The notes beneath the pieces are model-generated. The model had not been told where the DNA came from, searched no databases, and was given only the letters and a program-made list of their open reading frames with translations. The position numbers and the translations under genes were made by a program. From Balaenoptera acutorostrata (lineage: Eukaryota; Chordata; Mammalia; Artiodactyla; Balaenopteridae): a DNA stretch of 64,000 bases. The stretch's first letter is position 1; the number at the start of each line of letters is the position of its first letter. Of the stretch, positions 61,901 to 64,000 are shown piece by piece. Where the stretch lies: contig NW_026646025.1 in NCBI RefSeq assembly GCF_949987535.1, positions 2,728,001 through 2,792,000 of the forward strand, given 5' to 3'.

Positions 61901-62794
61901 ACTTCCCTCTTAGAACCGCTTTTGCTGCATCCCATAGGTTTTGGGTCGTCGTGTTTTCATTGTCATTTGTCTCTAGGTATTTTTTTATTTCCTGTTTGAT
62001 TTCTTCAGTGATCTCTTGGTTATTTAGTAACGTATTGTTTAGCCTCCATGTGTTTGTCTTTTTTACGTTTTTTTCCCTGTAATTCATTTCTAATCTCATA
62101 GCGTTCTGGTCAGAAAAGATGCTTGATATGATTTCAATTTTCTTAAATTTACTGAGGCTTGATTTGTGACCCAAGATGTGATCTATCCTGGAGAATGTTC
62201 CGTGTGCACTTGAGAAGAACGTGTAATCTGCCGTTTTTGGATGGAATGTCCTATATATATATCAATTAAATCTATCTGGTCTATTGTGTCATTTAAAGCT
62301 TCTGTTTCCTTATTTATTTTCATTTTGGATGATCTGTCCATTGGTGTAAGTGAGGTGTTAAAGTCCCCCACTATTATTGTGTTACTGTCGATTTCCTCTT
62401 TTATAGCTGTTAGCAGTTGCCTTATGTATTGAGGTGCTCCTATGTTGGGTGCATATATATTTATAATTGTTATATCTTCTTCTTGGATTGATCCCTGGAT
62501 CATTATGTAGTGTCCTTCCTTGTCTCTTGTAACATTCTTTATTTTAAAGTCTATTTTATCTGATATGAGTATAGCTACTCCAGCTTTCTTTTGATTTCCA
62601 TTTGCATGGAATATCTTTTTCCATCCCCTCACTTTCAGTCTGTATGTGTCCCTAGGTCTGAAGTGGGTCTCTTGTAGACAGCATATATATGGGTCTTGTT
62701 TTTGTATCCATTCAGCCAGTCTATGTCTTTTGGTTGGGGCATTTAATCCATTCACGTTTAAGGTAATTATCGATATGTATGTTCCTATGACCAT
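58974..62794 (-). pseudogene. ORF2: L1 ORF2, frameshifted, copy 4
   Basis: Endonuclease part 62794-62183, RT part down to 58974. The TA run at 62252-62262 is the same. Sequence is as in copies 2 and 3. Confidence 0.93.
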
Positions 62795-62852
62795 TTTCTT
62801 AATTGTTTGGGGTTTGTTTTTGTAGGTCCTTTTCTTCTCTTGTGTTTCCCAC

Positions 62853-63758
62853 TTAGAGAAGTTCCTTTAGCATTTGTTGTAGAGCTGGTTTGGTGGTGCT
62901 GAATTCTCTTAGCTTTTGCTTGTCTGTAAAGCTTTTGATTTCTCCATCAAATCTAAATGAGATCCTTGCTGGGTAGAGTAATCTTGGTTGTAGGTTCTTC
63001 CCTTTCATCACTTTAAGTATTTCATGCCACTCCCTTCTGGCTTGCAGAGTTTCTGCTGAGAAATCAGCTGTTAACCTTATGGGGGTTCCCTTGTATGTTA
63101 TTTGTCGTTTTTCCCTTGCTGCTTTCAATAATTTTTCTTTGTCTTTAATTTTTGCCACTTTGATTACTATGTGTCTCGGCGTGTTTCTCCTTGGGTTTAT
63201 TCTGTATGGGACTCTCTGCGCTTCCTGGACTTGGGTGGCTATTTCCTTTCCCATGTTAGGGAAGTTTTCGATTATAATCTCTTCAAATATTTTCTCTGGT
63301 CCTTTCTCTCTCTCTTCTCCTTCTGGGACCCCTATAATGCGAATGTTGTTGCGTTTAATGTTGTCCCAGAGGTCTCTTAGGCTGTCTTCATTTCTTTTTA
63401 TTCTTTTTTCTTTAGTCTGTTCCGCAGCAGTGAATTCCACCATTCTGTCTTCCAGGTCACTTATCCGTTCTTCTGCCTCAGTTATTCTGCTATTGATTCC
63501 TTCTAGTGTAGTTTTCATTTCAGTTATTGTATTGGTCATCTCTGTTTGTTTGTTCTTTAATTCTTCTAGGTCTTTGTTAATCATTTCTTGCATCTTCTCA
63601 ATCTTTGCCTCCATTCTTATTCCGAGGTCCTGGATCATCTTCACTATCATTATTCTGAATTCTTTTTCTGGAAGGTTGCCTATCTCCACTTCATTTGGTT
63701 GTTTTTCTGGGGTTTTTTCTTGTTCCTTCATCTGGTACATAGCCCTCTGCCTTTTCAT
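62853..63758 (-). CDS. ORF1: L1 ORF1 protein, copy 4
   Basis: Intact 301 aa with Arg140 as in copy 2. A private T-to-C change at 63603 (plus strand) leaves the protein as in copy 2. Four open ORF1 frames beside four broken ORF2 frames suggest recent duplication rather than selection. Confidence 0.93.
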   Translation of the reverse strand: MKRQRAMYQMKEQEKTPEKQPNEVEIGNLPEKEFRIMIVKMIQDLGIRMEAKIEKMQEMINKDLEELKNKQTEMTNTITEMKTTLEGINSRITEAEERISDLEDRMVEFTAAEQTKEKRIKRNEDSLRDLWDNIKRNNIRIIGVPEGEEREKGPEKIFEEIIIENFPNMGKEIATQVQEAQRVPYRINPRRNTPRHIVIKVAKIKDKEKLLKAAREKRQITYKGTPIRLTADFSAETLQARREWHEILKVMKGKNLQPRLLYPARISFRFDGEIKSFTDKQKLREFSTTKPALQQMLKELL

Positions 63759-64000
63759 CTTCTCTGTCTTTCTGTAACTGTGGTTTTTGGTCCACAGGCT
63801 GCAGGATTGTAGTTTTTCTTGCTTCTGTTGTCTGCCCTCTGGTGGTTGAGGCTATCTAAGAGGCTTGATGGGAGGCTCTGGTGGTGGGTAGAGCTGACTG
63901 TTGCTGTGGCGGTCAGAGCTCAGTAAAACCTTAATCCACTTGACTGTTGATGGGTGGGGCTGGGTTCCTTCCCTGTTGCTGTGGCGATCAGAGCCCAGTA
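63759..64000 (-). promoter_or_regulatory. L1 5' UTR, copy 4 (partial)
   Basis: Only the ORF1-proximal 242 bp are present. The first 75-bp repeat (63900-63974) is complete and the second is cut by the window end. Confidence 0.78.

Larger units (their letters stand above)
57642..64000 (-). mobile_element. Composite retro-insert, cassette 4 (cut by window end)
   Basis: Same structure as cassette 2, including tail runs of 5, 13, 7 and 10 T and five minisatellite units. AATAAA lies at 57704-57699 on the minus strand and the left 15-bp flank at 57627-57641. The window ends inside the L1 5' UTR. By analogy about 0.73 kb of L1 and the 318-bp GC-rich segment lie beyond it. Confidence 0.87.
58767..64000 (-). 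mobile_element. L1, copy 4 (5' end beyond window)
   Basis: Same element, 8,161 bp right of copy 3. Both ORFs and the proximal 5' UTR are inside the window; the promoter end is not. It has a private base at 63603 (C where the others have T). Confidence 0.92.

Overview
Organism and overall nature. This is repetitive DNA from a mammalian nuclear genome. No host protein-coding gene, rRNA, tRNA or CRISPR array is visible. The four L1 (LINE-1) copies have an ORF1, ORF2, 5' UTR and 3' end of the cetartiodactyl type, and I infer a cetacean (whale or dolphin); that is family knowledge from memory, not a search. The rest is a simple-monomer satellite that I do not recognise from any named family.

Layout. 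(1) 1-17523 satellite; (2) 17524-25080 retro-insert cassette 1; (3) 25081-25835 satellite spacer of 755 bp; (4) 25836-33241 cassette 2; (5) 33242-49400 satellite; (6) 49401-56886 cassette 3; (7) 56887-57641 satellite spacer of 755 bp; (8) 57642-64000 cassette 4, cut by the window end. All four cassettes lie on the minus strand.

Satellite. The monomer is about 25 bp with the core CATCACAATGYTCCA. Three monomers of 25, 25 and 24 bp, with tails TGGCCCTTGT, GAATTCTTGT and TGACCGTGT, form a 74-bp trimer that runs in 'A' arrays. These alternate with 'B' blocks of diverged, individually recognisable monomers about 0.9, 1.05 or 1.6 kb long. Kilobase-scale copies sit on top: a 2,666-bp-period duplication (6405-11676) and a 1,833-bp-period triplication (about 38080-43578). 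Every apparent open reading frame in this DNA comes from the repeat periodicity.

Cassettes. Read on the minus strand, each cassette is: a GC-rich segment of about 318 bp, a full-length L1 of about 5.96 kb, an AT-rich segment of about 1.1-1.3 kb holding an 82-bp minisatellite, a canonical AATAAA about 20 nt before the end, and a poly(A) tail. A 15-bp satellite sequence, TGCTCCAGAATTCTT, flanks each complete insert on both sides. A matching unoccupied site exists at 33908-33922. The structure therefore looks like one target-primed reverse transcription event into the satellite, later multiplied by DNA-level exchange together with its satellite flanks.

Coding state. ORF1 is open (301 aa) in all four L1s. 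ORF2 is broken in all four by the same TA-dinucleotide length change inside the endonuclease domain, so the copies were multiplied as passengers rather than by their own retrotransposition. Cassettes 2, 3 and 4 are nearly identical. Cassette 1 is the outlier, with private substitutions, a different left junction and more minisatellite units.

Caveat: near-identical 8-kb units inside a satellite are prone to misassembly, so copy number and order need long-read confirmation.
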